Assembly (NCBI GenBank): GCA_963575745.1
Contig: CAUYUJ010007480.1
Location: forward strand, 10,001 to 74,000
Direction of reading: 5' to 3'
DNA: 64,000 nt
Source of the DNA: Prorocentrum cordatum
Taxonomy: Eukaryota; Sar; Dinophyceae; Prorocentrales; Prorocentraceae
Shown: piece after piece, positions 10,301 to 20,996 of the stretch
How positions within the stretch are numbered: the stretch's first letter is position 1
Layout of the letters: every line of letters starts with the position of its first letter
Notes under the pieces: generated by a model
What the model was told of the DNA's origin: nothing
The model's input: the letters and a program-made list of their open reading frames with translations, nothing else
The model's database searches: none
Made by a program: the position numbers and the translations under genes

Positions 10301-11999
10301 GTTGGAAGCTGGCCTCCAGAGGCAGGCTGAGTTGGCCTTGGGCCGAAAACTTGGTTTTCCTCCTGGGTATCGGGCCACTCTGGACCTGGCCAGGGACAAG
10401 ATGGTTCCTCGCGTTAAAAGTTTCACTCGACAGCAGCAGTTTTTACTCACGTGTGCTGCTTGTGACGCCAATTGGACCGAGCAGAGGGCCAAGGATGCGG
10501 GGTATCTCAGTTGTGGTCGTTGTGGGTGTGGTCAGATAGATACCCCGCATCATCGCATATACACTTGTGGGCGGTCTGACGTGCAGGCTGCTCGTGAATT
10601 GGCTTGTGAGGATATCCCGATTGAGTCACTGCAGGTGGCTCGTCAGAGTGGTGATTGTCTGCGTACTCGAGGGATCTTTGTGTATGAAGATTCTGAGCTT
10701 GTCCCTCCTTCTCTCAACTTTACGTGTGAGATTTTTGACGGGCAGGGGAGTGAGCTCGACCGTCAACCCGGGGAATTGGCTGCACTCGTTCCGCCAGGAC
10801 AGCCGTTGGAGATTGCGGCCGATGGCTTGGCCACCAAGCAGCTGCTCAGGCCGCTCCGACGCGCGGCTTGGTCCATTGCAATCCTTTCACCGAGCTCGGC
10901 GGACATGCAGGCAGTGCTTCGAGGTATTGTACCAGGCTCCCTCCCCCAGAGCCCCGCTGTTTCGGAGCATGTTGCTGCTGCGTTGTGCGGTCAGGTTGCC
11001 GACCGTCCTACCAAGCTCGGTCTAGATTGTCTTGGTGTCATTCAGCACATCCAGGGACCTGTCTCGGGGAAGCTGGAGGCCCAGAATAAGTTTTCTGGAA
11101 TTCGGAAATTTGCTTTTGAGCTGGATTGTTCGCAGTTTTTGGAGGCTTTTCATGTTAAAGCCCACCGTTCGGATGAAGATTTGAATCAGCTCGAAGGTGA
11201 CGAGTACCGTTTTGGTCAGGCCAACAAGATTGTTGACAACCACGCGAAGATGTCCCTGGCTCGTCACCCTACCCCAACGCCCGCTTTCTTACAGTCATTT
11301 GAGGAGGCTGAAATGCGGGCTAGGATTTTTGTGAAGTTGGCTAGTGCGACCCTCCCTCTCTTTCGCAATGCGATGAGGTGGCGTCGGGTAGCTCCGATGA
11401 GCCAGCAGCGTTCACGAGCCAAGAGGAGTTGGCACCTGTGGCGTTGCACAGAGCTCGGGATTCAGTGTGCTCGCTGTCTAATTGTTAGTACTTCGTCTGA
11501 CCGCCCAGCCGATGGTTGTCAAGGCACGCCGTCTGCTATCTTGAAGTTGCTCGCTGATCCCAAGGGCCACACGCTCGTCGCTGTGTCGGGCACGGCTCTT
11601 ACTACTGTTTCTGGTGCTTCCTCGGGGCCTGTCGCGGGTTCTGGACGCACTGAAGTTAAGGAGCAACAGTTCTTATGCCTCAACTGTGGAGGCTGGACGT
11701 AGGGGCGGATGATCAAACTTGCTAAGACTTGTGAAGCACCGACTTCTAAGGGATTAGAGGTGTTGAGCGCTCTTCGTCGGGGATTAGGGCCTAACCCAAG
11801 GTTGCGGGAACGTTTAGATAAGGCCATCCCCATTTCTCGACTTGATGCGACCCTCGCCAGTCCCAAAGAGGTGCAGTCTGTTTCGTCCGTCCCCAGAGGT
11901 TTCTCCTCTAATGACGCCGCCCCACAGTATGAGCAGAGAATGGCAGCCCTACTCGCCAGAGTAAAGGCCAAAGAAGCCCATTCTCAGACGATGGCATAA
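10287..11999 (+). pseudogene. LINE-1 zinc knuckle, RNase H and C-terminal Cys motif
   Basis: One frame covers LTCAACDANWTEQRAKDAG, a zinc knuckle CGRCGCGQIDTPHHRIYTC, and an RNase H domain with all four acidic positions visible: IAADGLA (Asp), SEHVAA (Glu), LGLDCLGVI (Asp) and NKIVDNHAKMSLA (Asp). It continues through a basic stretch to CLNCGGWT. An in-frame TAG at 11700 interrupts it, but the same frame resumes (GRMIKLAKTCEAPTSKGLEV, LRRGLGPNP) and ends at 11999, so both halves are one protein. RNase H would remove RNA from the hybrid during retrotransposition. Confidence 0.85.
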
Positions 12000-12056
12000 C
12001 CCAGTAACCTTGCCTGTCCTTGGTGTGTTCACCGTCCGACCTTTCTCAAGGCGCTG

Positions 12057-12086
12057 TCTAATCTAATCTAATCTAATCTAATCTAA
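12057..12086 (+). repeat. (TCTAA)6 3' tail of LINE-1
   Basis: Six perfect TCTAA units directly end the element and abut the TCC-type target sequence. Short tandem 3' tails are typical of several LINE clades. Confidence 0.9.
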
Positions 12087-12101
12087 TCCTCCTCCTGGTC
12101 C
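12087..12101 (+). other. Candidate target-site duplication, right copy
   Basis: Exact 15-base match to 5881-5895. Confidence 0.6.
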
Positions 12102-12745
12102 CCCTCCCCCCCCCGCATCCACTTTCTCCATTCCTTTTCCTTATAGATAACTCCTCCCTGTGGCACCCTGAGGCCGGTCGAAAGGGCGGGCCGGGCGTTT
12201 CGCCTGAGACTTCCTCACCAGGTATGACACTGATGCTTACCATTTGACAACGGTTTCACGGATGGAGGGCGGATGGTTTTCAACATGTGGCTCTCGCCTT
12301 TGCGCCTCGCACGTGTGTCTTGAGATAATGCAAGAGCGTCACGGATTGAGGGCGGGCCGTTTTTAAACTGTAGCTCTCGCCTCAGCGCCGCACACATTCG
12401 TCTTGAACGTTTGCGCGAGTTTCGCGGATTCTCAAAGTTAACGTACCAGGAATGGTGTTTTGGAGCGACTCGGGATTGTCAGGGCGTAAGAGAGTTATGT
12501 TGATTCGCTGTGTTGAAGTCCCAGGAGCGGCGTTCTTGCACGATTCAGGGCCGCCAAGGCGTAACAGTCAGGTTAACTCCTGACAATGAAGTCCCGAGAA
12601 CGGTGTTTTGGCACGCTTCAAGATGGTCACACGGTTGTCCCCCAACGGGGCATTCCCTCAGTGGAAATGATCCCTTGTAGTGGCCAATGAAAATAGATCT
12701 TGGAGGAAGCGTGTATTTCAACATCGTTGACGGGTCTTAGGTTTA
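12102..12745 (+). repeat. Complex cassette repeat, copy 2
   Basis: Same architecture as 4988-5760: 'aactcctccctgtggcaccc', 'gcgtttcgcctgagacttcc', about 2-3 units of the ~84-bp type ('ttcacggatggagggcgg', 'cgccgcacacattcgtcttg'), about three ~70-bp units, then 'gacgggtcttaggtttacac' before TCC repeats. Confidence 0.85.
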
Positions 12746-13016
12746 CACTGGTCCTCGTCCTCCTCTTGCTCCTCCTCGTTCTCCTCCTCCTCCTCCTCCT
12801 CCTCCTCCTCCTCCTCCTGCTCCTCCCTCCCTCGTTCTCCTCCTCATCATCCCCCTCCTCGTCCTCCCTCCCTCCTCCCCCCTCCTCCTCCCCCCCCTCC
12901 TCCTCCTCCTCCTCCTCCTCCTCCTCCTCGTCCTCCTCCTCCTCCTCCTCCTCCTCCTCCTCACTCCTCCTCCGCCTCCTCCTCCTCCTCCTCCTCCTCC
13001 TCCCCTCGTCCTCGTC

Positions 13017-13057
<41 letters not shown>

Positions 13058-13086
13058 CTCCTCCTCCTCCTCCTCCCCTCCTCCTC

Positions 13087-13118
<32 letters not shown>

Positions 13119-13365
13119 TCCCCCTCGTCCTCCTCCTCCTCCTCCTCCTCCTCCTCCCTCCTCGTCCTCCTCGTCCTCCTCGTCCTCCTCCTCCTCCTCC
13201 TCCTCCTCCTCCTCCTCCTCCTCCTCCTCCTCCTCCTCTCCTCCTCTCTCCTCGTCCTCCTCCTCCTCCTCCTCCTCCTCCTCTCCTTCTCCTCCTCGTC
13301 CTCCTCGTCCTCCTCCTCCTCCTCCTCCTCCTCCTCCTCCTGCTTCTCCCCCTCCTCCTTCCTCG
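12746..13365 (+). repeat. (TCC)n tract
   Basis: About 620 bp of TCC with interspersed CTCGTC and CCTCGT units. The long Ser, Leu, Pro and Glu frames are microsatellite artefacts. Confidence 0.9.
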
Positions 13366-13539
13366 ATCCTCGCCCACACTCCTCTGCTCAGCTCGGGACG
13401 AACGCACTCCAGCGGCGAGGGCGAGTCCGGGCCGCTGAACCCGCTCACCCCCCTGGTACCGCCCATGTCCTGCAGCAGGGGCTCCTGCCCCGGGACCTCC
13501 AGCGAGGGGAGCGCCTCAGAGCATGTGTCTGGGAGGTGG

Positions 13540-13756
13540 AGCTAGGGAGGGAGGGAGGGGGGAGGGAGGGAGGGAGGGAGGGAGGAAAGGAGGGGGGAGG
13601 GAGGGAGGGGGAGGGAGAGGGAGGGAGGGAGGGAGGGAGGGAGGTAGAGGAGGAGGAGGGGGGAGGGAGGGGGGGAGGAGGGAGGAAGGAGGAGGAGGAG
13701 GAGGAGGAGGAGGAGGAGGAGGAGGAGGAGGAGGAGGAGGAGGAGGAGGAGGAGGA
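13540..13756 (+). repeat. (GGGA)n then (GGA)n tract
   Basis: GGGA repeats switch to GGA repeats near 13690, so strand asymmetry flips relative to the TCC tract just upstream. 13366-13540 has no recognised gene. Confidence 0.9.
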
Positions 13757-13934
13757 CCCCCTAAACCTGTGCCAAAAGCCACAGCGGGGGGGGAGGGGGG
13801 GGTAGTTCGGCCATCCTCGGCCCGCAGGGGCCTTCTGCGGGGCCCAGGAAAGAGACGCCTCGGCATGGAGGAAGCCTGCCCTGAGGGAGGGCGGCTGGAG
13901 AGGCTCGGGGGCCCAGGCCGCGAGCACCACAGTA

Positions 13935-14146
13935 GAGGGCTCCTAGATGGGGTCGGAGTAGATGGGGTCGGAGGACCGCGCCGCATCGCCGATGCACCGG
14001 CGACGAGGCGTCAACGTGGACGATGCATGGGCGACGTCGACGTGAAGGAAATCGGGCTCCACATCGAGCCGCATCGCCGGTGCATCCGCGATGCGGCGCG
14101 ATTCTCCGACCCCATCTACTCCGACCGCATCTAGGAGGCCTAAGAC
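13935..14146. mobile_element. Fold-back element FB-1
   Basis: Inverted repeat with arms about 13948-14000 and 14082-14134. The left arm, gatggggtcggagtagatgg then ggtcggaggaccgcgccgca, is mirrored on the right at high identity, and the homology extends weakly outward to 'ctcctagat'. The inner part is rich in the self-complement catcgccgatg. Related elements: 16640-16830 and 49797-50290. No coding capacity. Confidence 0.7.
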
Positions 14147-14284
14147 ACAGGCGGGAAGCCGGAGGCCTTGGGCGTGGCCCCGTGGGCAGGAGGGACCTCT
14201 CGCGCGCGGCCCGAGGGTGGTGGGGTCTCGGCGGACTCGGCCAAGGGGGGGGGGCGGAGGGCTGACCGCGGGGGGGAGGCCCAA

Positions 14285-14465
14285 AGCCCCTCGAATCTTG
14301 ACAGAATCACGATGGGAGGTCTTCCGCTATCTTCGGCCTCCGGGGGCCCGCGCCAGGCCTCGGGGCCGTCAGCAAAACGACTCAGGATGCGAGGCCGGCC
14401 CTGGGGAACGGGTCGAGACCCGTGGGGGTCGACGCCATGCACAAGTCATGACGTCGGGGGTTGCT
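14285..14465 (+). repeat. Dispersed repeat D, copy 2
   Basis: Shares 'tatcttcggcctccgggggc', 'cctcggggccgtcag', 'acgactcaggatg', 'gggtcgagacc' and 'catgacgtcgggggt' with the other D copies. Confidence 0.65.
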
Positions 14466-15364
14466 GCCTTCTCCGACGATCCTTAGAGCGTGCGCTGTCG
14501 CCAACGTGTGCTTGTCCACCGAAGTTTCGATGCGGTGTGACCCCCGTGTAGAGAAGGCCGGCACGGACTGCGTGCTGTCGGCGGAACGGAGCGGGGTACA
14601 GCGCACATCGGGCTAACGCACGTCCTGAGGATCGTCGGCTCCTCCTGGGCGCAGAGCGTCCTCGTCGCCAAGGCAGGATCTGCCTCGAGAGTCTGGTCAG
14701 AAGAGAGGCCACCGAGACCTTCGACTCCTGTGCTTTACCAGGTCCTCCTGTCGTCTCTGAGCCTTGGTGTCCAGGAGCCGCTTCGGGATCCCGGGGGAAT
14801 TGACGGCGACCCGCGACGGAAGGCCGAGAGCCTGGGAGGGCCGCGGATCGAAGAGCCACCAAGTCGGAGGTCTGGGAAGAAGCCAAGCCGCCGCTGTGCC
14901 CCCCCAGCACGTCGACGCGCGGTCTAATTCCAAGTGCTGCCCAGGGAAGAACTCCTGCAAGTCCTCTGAGGCCCGCGCCTTCCTCCCACTTTGCTGCGTG
15001 CATCGCTGCGCCCCCGCCCCCCCCCTCACCCGCCCGAGGATCCCTGGGCCGCACTGACGCCCCCCTGGCATTACTCAAGAGCTCCAGGATGCCTTGCAAC
15101 ACGGCCCAACCAAAATGGCCGAACAATTCCTCAAGAGCACAGCAGCAGCTCCCAAGAAGACCCCAAGGACACCCGAGATGCCCCTGGCACGCGCTCCGCG
15201 CGCCAGGGAGGAGAGGGGTCGAGCGCCGATGCAAGCAATCCGCGCGAACCTTCGACAATGTACGTTTATGCACTGTGGAAAAGAGCGCACAGCTTGTGGA
15301 ACAAGAACATATGATGCTTTTTTGGGGGCTCTTTTCCAAAGTGTCTTTTTTTCCCGCAGTGTGA
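14466..15364. other. Unassigned GC-rich sequence
   Basis: Long frames exist on both strands because stops are rare at this GC content. None shows a motif or natural composition that I can support. Confidence 0.4.
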
Positions 15365-15394
15365 CTGTGTGTGTGTGTGTGTGTGTGCGCGCGC

Positions 15395-15479
<85 letters not shown>

Positions 15480-15486
15480 TGTGTGC
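15365..15486. repeat. (GT)n microsatellite
   Basis: About 120 bp of GT with a short GC alternation (gcgcgcgc) near 15389; alternating purine-pyrimidine throughout, a Z-DNA-prone sequence. Confidence 0.9.
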
Positions 15487-16129
15487 GTCTTTTTTCAGCA
15501 GTACCTTCGAGCGGGCGACGAGATCTACACAGATCCACTGCCCCTGGTCAGGCCCATGCCAGGGCCAGGAGCTGTGTATACGCCCTGCTGACTTGGCCAG
15601 GGAGGCATACACAGCGCTCCTGGACCCAAGATGGGCCAGGCCAAGGGGAAATGTAGATGTACCTGGGCATCCGCAGATGTGTGCTTTCAATCCGCTCCCC
15701 CCCCCCCTCAAGAACTCCCGACCCATTCCTGAGGTCAGTCTTGTGTCCCGGATCCATTTTTGGTGGTCCCGTGTGGCCCGACCGCGTGCCCCGGGGGCCA
15801 GAATCGAGGACACACGTCCGCATTGAACAAATCACATCGCCGCAGGTGTCTCGTCGCCGGGCTCGAGCTACGGCCTCGGATGCCTAGTCCTTGGCCCCGA
15901 TACGCTCGGCCAAGGCTCTGGGCCGATCGTTGCCGGCTGGCCCGGAGGCACCAGCAGCTGGAGCGGCGGGGAGGGGCAGGGAACACCGACCTGGGCGGCG
16001 AGGGGAGTGATGGGAGGAGACGGAGTGAGAGGACGTCAAAAAACCTCTCCCTCCTCCCACGGAGGCCTCCTAAATGGGATCCTGCAGTCGTCTTGCTTAA
16101 CGAAATAAGCTCAAGGCAACAGCAATTCA

Positions 16130-16130
<1 letters not shown>
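15487..16130. other. Unassigned sequence
   Basis: No repeat partner or gene recognised. A short (GA)n run follows at 16134-16160. Confidence 0.4.
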
Positions 16131-16160
<30 letters not shown>

Positions 16161-16439
16161 CATGCATGCGGGCCTGCCCCGCAAACGCCCCATCACCGCC
16201 GCTGTGGGCAGAGAAGACAGAACTGCAGCGGCAGGCCAGGACCCTGAAAGCGCCGAAACGCTAGGGCCCCCGTGGGCCGAGCCTCAGTACACTGACAGTC
16301 GTCTTGCTGCCAGGAGGAACGCTGCAGAAGGAACGACGGGGCGCTCCTGGCCACGGGCGAGCCTTCCCGACCCAGATCAAGAGAACGGCCCGGAAACCAG
16401 AGCCCCTCCTGAGCCCCGGGTGGTCTGACTCTCACAAGG

Positions 16440-16585
16440 GCTCCCAACTTCGCGCTTCGCGCAGCGCGAAGTGCGAATGACTTCGAGCTCTCGCCCCGCC
16501 TCCAAGAGGGGGAGAAGAGGAGGAATCGGAGCCGAACCGCGAAGCGCGAATAACTTCGCGCCCTCAAGGGCGCCCTTGGTTTCAG
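16440..16585 (+). repeat. Dispersed GC-rich repeat, copy 2
   Basis: Partner of 245-402 with the same internal order; the palindrome is altered to gcgccctcaagggcgc. Confidence 0.6.
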
Positions 16586-16639
16586 CGTCTCCACTGCAGA
16601 AGGAGGTTAACCGAGAGAACGCCCAAGTCCTCCCTCCTC

Positions 16640-16830
16640 CCAGGGAGGCCTCCCCGATCCAGTCCCAGACAAGTGGGTCGGGGGATCGCACCTCGTCGCC
16701 AAAGCATCGCCGACACACGGATACGTCGGCGAATCGCCGAGCCCGGGCCTCACGTCGGGCCACATCGCCGATGCGTCGGCGATGAGGCCCGATCCTACGA
16801 CCCCACCGACGAGGGGGCCTGGCGCCGGAC
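16640..16830. mobile_element. Fold-back element FB-2
   Basis: Arms around 16645-16735 and 16745-16825 are imperfect reverse complements (left gtgggtcgggggatcgcacc; right, read in reverse, ggtggggtcgtaggatcggg), with the atcgccgatgcgtcggcgat core shared with FB-1 and FB-3. Confidence 0.6.
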
Positions 16831-17565
16831 GACCCGCGCCCTGCGAGGGCGGCGCCGTCTGGCTCAGCCGCGCCCTCCGCCTCCAGCTGCGCACGCCCCA
16901 GCCGGCGGCCTCTCGGACACGCCCGCGCCCTCCCTCGCCGAGGGCTCGACGACTTCCCCGGATCTCCCACGAGCAGGACGGGAACTTTGGGATCGCGTAT
17001 CGCCCTGGCGGCCCCGGCGACACGCCATGCCCTGCGAGCGGATGGCGTGTCGGTCCGCTCCGCGGAAGGCTCGGACAACCATGCACGGGGACGCCTCGGG
17101 ACCGCGAAGCGCGTGGACGCCTCGGGACCGCGAAGTGGACGGCGTGTAGCACGGAGGCGTGGTGGGTCAGAGCCGGTGGAGCGACACGCTATCTAAAAGT
17201 TCCCGACGTCATGTTCTCGTCAATCCAAACGGGTTTCCTTGATTTCGGTCTTCAAGGCCCAATATCGGGCCCGGGGACCACCGAAATAGCTCCGGGAGAT
17301 CTGGGGGCGCGGATTGGCAAAACGAGTGTCGGAGGATGTCTGGGTCTCTCGCGAAGGACTTAACGACTTCTGCTCTCCGACGACTCTCGCCAGATCTTCC
17401 ATCGAAAGTTTCTATGGCTGTACCTCTCTCTCTCTCTCTTTCTCTCTTTTTCTGCGTCGACCCGCATTGATTTACGTCAGCTTATCCGGCTGTACCCCGC
17501 AAGTCTATTGAAGCAAAGTCGTCAAGCCCTTTGGGACTGCCCTACCCTTCTTCTCATCGACGTCG
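16831..17565. other. Unassigned sequence
   Basis: GC-rich DNA with no supported gene; a short CT run at about 17427-17456 and a possible diverged repeat-D fragment near 17225-17340. Confidence 0.4.
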
Positions 17566-17782
17566 TCGTTTTCCTCGTTGCCGTTGCCGTCGTCGTCGTC
17601 GTCGTCCTCCTCCTCCTCATCATCATCATCATCATCAGCATCAGCATCAGCATCAGCACCATCACCATCACCATCACCATCATCACCATCATCACCATCA
17701 TCACCATCACCATCATCACCATCATCACCATCACCATCACCATCACCATCATCATCACCATCACCATCACCATCACCATCAG
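17566..17782 (+). repeat. GTC then CAT/CAC microsatellite
   Basis: GTC repeats, a short CTC run, then CAT/CAC/CAG units to 17782. It is the left flank of LINE-2, and a CAC/CAT tract is also on the right (24206-24410). The His, Ser and Met homopolymer frames are artefacts. Confidence 0.9.
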
Positions 17783-17949
17783 TGCCACTCGGGCTCGAAC
17801 TCGCTGGGGAGCGAGTGCGCGCAGCCCTTCCGATCTGCCCTCCGAGTCCGAATATCGTACTCCTGGCGGCACCGACAGTGAGCTTCACTGCAGAAGATCG
17901 GTTTCTTCTTTTGCTCCTCGCTCCGCTTGCGACCATCCAGTGTCTTGAG

Positions 17950-18744
17950 ATGGCGAAGAAGGCAACGAAGATCAGCGGGCCTCCTGCTCGCAAGACGAAG
18001 GTTGACGGAATCACACAACAGGGCGGTGGCGTTCGTGCTGCCGCGGCCTGCCACGAGCTGACCCATAAGGACCAGACGGGACTGGACCAGGTGCTGGACC
18101 AAACCTCAGAGGACAAGCAGTCGGGAGACATCCAGAAGCTCCCGACAAAGAACGAGAACACGTGGACCGACGAGCACCAGCGGCGCACCTCGGCAGAAGC
18201 TGCTGTGACCGATGGAGCCGCGAACACCACGCAGGGCAAGGGTATAGACAACGCGACCGTGGAGCCGCAGCCCATCGCCCTGGACGAGCAAGATTGGTCC
18301 GCCACCATTGTGCAGGCTCCCAAGAAGTTGCCCGACGGTACCTACGAGTCCTCCATCTCCCTCCACAGCACGGAGGATGCGGAGGAGTGGTGCACGGCGC
18401 TACGGCGCCAGAAAGTGCCGCTCGCTATCTTGGCGGTCGGCACGGGCAACGCAAACTGGGCCCACTCGAAGATCCAGATCCCTGTGCTCAAGGCTCCCGA
18501 CGGCACCTCTACCCCGCGGAAGACCTTCCTGAACGGCGTCATCTACCAGTTCGGCGAGACCGATGTCGTTATGAAGACCAATGTCGCGCAACTTGGCGAA
18601 GTGGATGGAAACGTAACCTTCATGCGCATCACCGCCCACGAGGCCGACGCGCTGCCCATCAACAGCAAGGACGGGCAGCGCAAGCACAAGCTTGGCAGCA
18701 CAGCCAACGAGGGTTGGAAGACGGCCAGCAAGGCCGACGCTTAA
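17950..18744 (+). CDS. LINE-2 ORF1-like protein
   Basis: 264 residues starting at MAKKATKISG; the open frame upstream is only the CAT tract and leader. The N-terminal third is hydrophilic and disordered-looking (Lys/Thr/Glu/Gln). From about residue 110 a compact domain appears: DWSATIVQAPKKLPDGTYES, STEDAEEWCTALRRQKVPLA, TGNANWAHSKIQIPVL, GVIYQFGETDVVMKTNVAQL. It ends in a Lys-rich tail. I recognise no named domain; position directly before a LINE endonuclease suggests the ORF1 role of binding element RNA. It is intact, unlike ORF2. Confidence 0.65.
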   Translation: MAKKATKISGPPARKTKVDGITQQGGGVRAAAACHELTHKDQTGLDQVLDQTSEDKQSGDIQKLPTKNENTWTDEHQRRTSAEAAVTDGAANTTQGKGIDNATVEPQPIALDEQDWSATIVQAPKKLPDGTYESSISLHSTEDAEEWCTALRRQKVPLAILAVGTGNANWAHSKIQIPVLKAPDGTSTPRKTFLNGVIYQFGETDVVMKTNVAQLGEVDGNVTFMRITAHEADALPINSKDGQRKHKLGSTANEGWKTASKADA

Positions 18745-18797
18745 ATCTCCATGAGCAATGGGATACACGACGTCATCAAATATAACGTGCAGGCCAT

Positions 18798-19046
18798 ATG
18801 CCCCGATATCGCGCCCCACGACGAGCCCAGCCGCCTGCCGCGAGCAGGAGGCGAGCAGGAGGGGTGAACGAGGCACTCAGCAACACCACCCAGGTGAACC
18901 AGGACCAGCTTCAGAGAAGTCTGGATGCCATCCTCAAGAAGATGAAGAAGATGAGCCTCCAGGAGGAGCACGTCGATGCCCCCAACAAGAAGATGCCGCG
19001 CATCAGCGACGACGGCAAGGGCAGCAAGGACGACGACAAACTCTGA
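18798..19046 (+). CDS. LINE-2 small ORF, Lys-rich helical protein
   Basis: 82 residues. The second half reads as a short coiled coil (NQDQLQRSLDAILKKMKKMS) followed by an acidic/Lys tail. It lies 50 bp after ORF1 in another frame. It could be the displaced C-terminus of ORF1, a separate small protein, or part of ORF2 before a frameshift. Confidence 0.4.
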   Translation: MPRYRAPRRAQPPAASRRRAGGVNEALSNTTQVNQDQLQRSLDAILKKMKKMSLQEEHVDAPNKKMPRISDDGKGSKDDDKL

Positions 19047-19201
19047 AGGTGCCCAAGGAAGGTACGTCCCGCCTTTCGTTGGGAAGTTCGTGAACGGGGA
19101 CACCAATTACATTCACTTGATGGTGATCTTCATGCTCAAATTTTGGGTACTGCAGCGAGGGGGTTGGTTGCAGAAATGAGCGACGTACCGCGCCCTCGAC
19201 C

Positions 19202-20996
19202 ATGTCTACGGCTAGTCTGGGAGACTGCCACAGTGTCGGCACGGCCGAGACCAATACGCGGGAGGCCCCGCCTAGACCTCACCTCCTCATGCGAACACAG
19301 CGCCTCGAACGACATTTTGGGTTTTTCGTTATGTGGGCTATGACGACTTTGCCCCAGTACCACTGCCACAGTCATCGCACGCGAGCATACTCGGATTCAA
19401 CTTTGGGTGACGGGCCTGGCTACCACAAGTTCGTCTCGCTCAACGTGACTTCGCTGCAAGCACATTGGGAATTGCTCACAGCTCTTGGCGATCGAGGCGT
19501 CGCCGTTGCAGCTCTTCAAGAGGTACGCCATACACGTCATCAGCTTTCGGACCTTGATAAGCATCTCCATCGGCACGGTTGGAAAGCACACTGGGGCCCG
19601 CCTCTGTCCCCTGGCACGCGTGTGGTTCCAGCGCAGAATGGCAAGCATCAGTGTGTGACCAAAGGGGTTAACACAGAGCATGGGGGCGTTGCTATCGTTA
19701 CTCCGACTTCTGAACCCATGGTTCCTACGGGTTGCCTATATCCTGTCCAAGAACGTCTCTTGGCAACCAAGCGCTGGAAGGAAGTCTTTGTTCCCATCCC
19801 CAATCGGAAAGGGAAATTGACCACTGGGTATTACCTCGCCACCGTCTACGGGGTCGCTACTGAATCAAACGAGGACCTGTCCGCGGACGCTTGGCAAGCA
19901 GCTGCGCTACGAGGTACTGCCGCCCCCATATCTCATCACCATGGATGCCCAGTGCGATGTCACCGAGTCCGCGTTCCTCAGTTGGGTACTACAGGAAGGT
20001 GGCTGGAACAATGTCTCGAGCGGGTATCCCGACCAGGATGCCATGACCTACGGCCGCGACCCCAACTGGATACGCCACGACCCCATCGAGCACACTTCTA
20101 GGATCGACTATATCTTTGCGAATGATAGCGCCAATGCTATGGTCATCGGCTTTCACATCGTTCGTGGATTCAAATGCCCTGGACATCTTGGCCTTGAAGT
20201 TGCCCTCAACGTGGACGCATTTGCTGCGCGGGTTCGACGGTGGGAACGCCCGAAGCTCTACGACGTCTACCACATCAGTATGCCACATGACGAACGTGAA
20301 GCTCTTGGTGCCTACTTGGTCGACCAACATGCCAGGCAGCTTGCACTGGCGCAAGGCAACGCAGAGGATACGTTCGCTCTTGCCAGCCGGATGGCGGAGG
20401 ATTTCTTGGAGATATGTTGTGATGCTCATGTCAAGAAGGGAACGAGAGGGCGTGGCAAGCCCCCTCGTTTCGTGCAAGGGTGGGCTGCCCCACCTATCTC
20501 CCCACAGCATGGGGCTATGTCTCGCACAGAGTGGCAATGCACCAAGCTCCACCGTCGACTATTGGAACTAAGCTACCGCGCTGAACGTTGCGAAGCCCGT
20601 GGGTATACGTCATACATCGATATCCAGCTCTACCACCAGCTCTGGGCCAACTGCTGCAAGCAAGTTCAACTTCTACAACCTGTATGTGGTGCATCCTGGC
20701 CTGGATGGTGGACGCCTTTTTGCTGGCCTTCGGCAGACCAAGCCCGTCATGCTGCTGCCCAGGTACTTGCTGAACAACAACGGTATGCCGCAGAAGCCCA
20801 ACGACAGCGACTGCAACAATGGCGAACACGAATTTCAGCATCTTGTCAAAATAGAGGGCGAGAGGTGTGTGCATGGGTAAAAGCGCAGACTCAGCAACCC
20901 ACTACCTTCCGCAAAAAACCTGATACCCAGGACATCATTTCCAACCCGCTCGACATCATCAAGTTGATGCAGCTAACTTGGGGGCCGGTTCTTTGA
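19202..20996 (+). pseudogene. LINE-2 endonuclease and linker
   Basis: EEP endonuclease motifs: FVSLNVTSLQAHWE (first strand), VAVAALQEVRHTRH with the catalytic Glu, EHGGVAIVTP, and YYLATVYG. A frameshift between about 19880 and 19915 moves the rest to the frame of ITMDAQCD, which replaces GDxN and keeps only part of it, then HTSRIDYIFANDSA and FKCPGHLGLEV (His motif). A helical linker of about 250 residues follows. That frame runs from here to 23852 and is broken only by stops, the first being TGA at 20994. Confidence 0.75.

Larger units (their letters stand above)
5896..12086 (+). mobile_element. LINE-1: full-length non-LTR retrotransposon (decayed)
   Basis: 6.19 kb element with a spliced-leader 5' end, ORF1 (zinc ribbon and coiled coil), endonuclease, reverse transcriptase, CCHH-like zinc knuckle, RNase H and C-terminal Cys motif, then a short 3' UTR and six TCTAA repeats. 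A 15-bp direct repeat flanks both ends. Domain order is that of APE-type LINEs with RNase H. Coding parts carry several frameshifts (two beside G runs) and in-frame stops, so it is inactive as assembled or contains base-calling errors. Confidence 0.9.

Noticed and set aside
12627-13466. Long open frames rich in Glu, Arg, Ser or Leu across TCC/GGA tracts (also near 3.7, 4.3, 24.5, 39 and 45 kb)
   Set aside because: Trinucleotide repeats have no stops in most frames; all frames on both strands are open, with single-residue composition.
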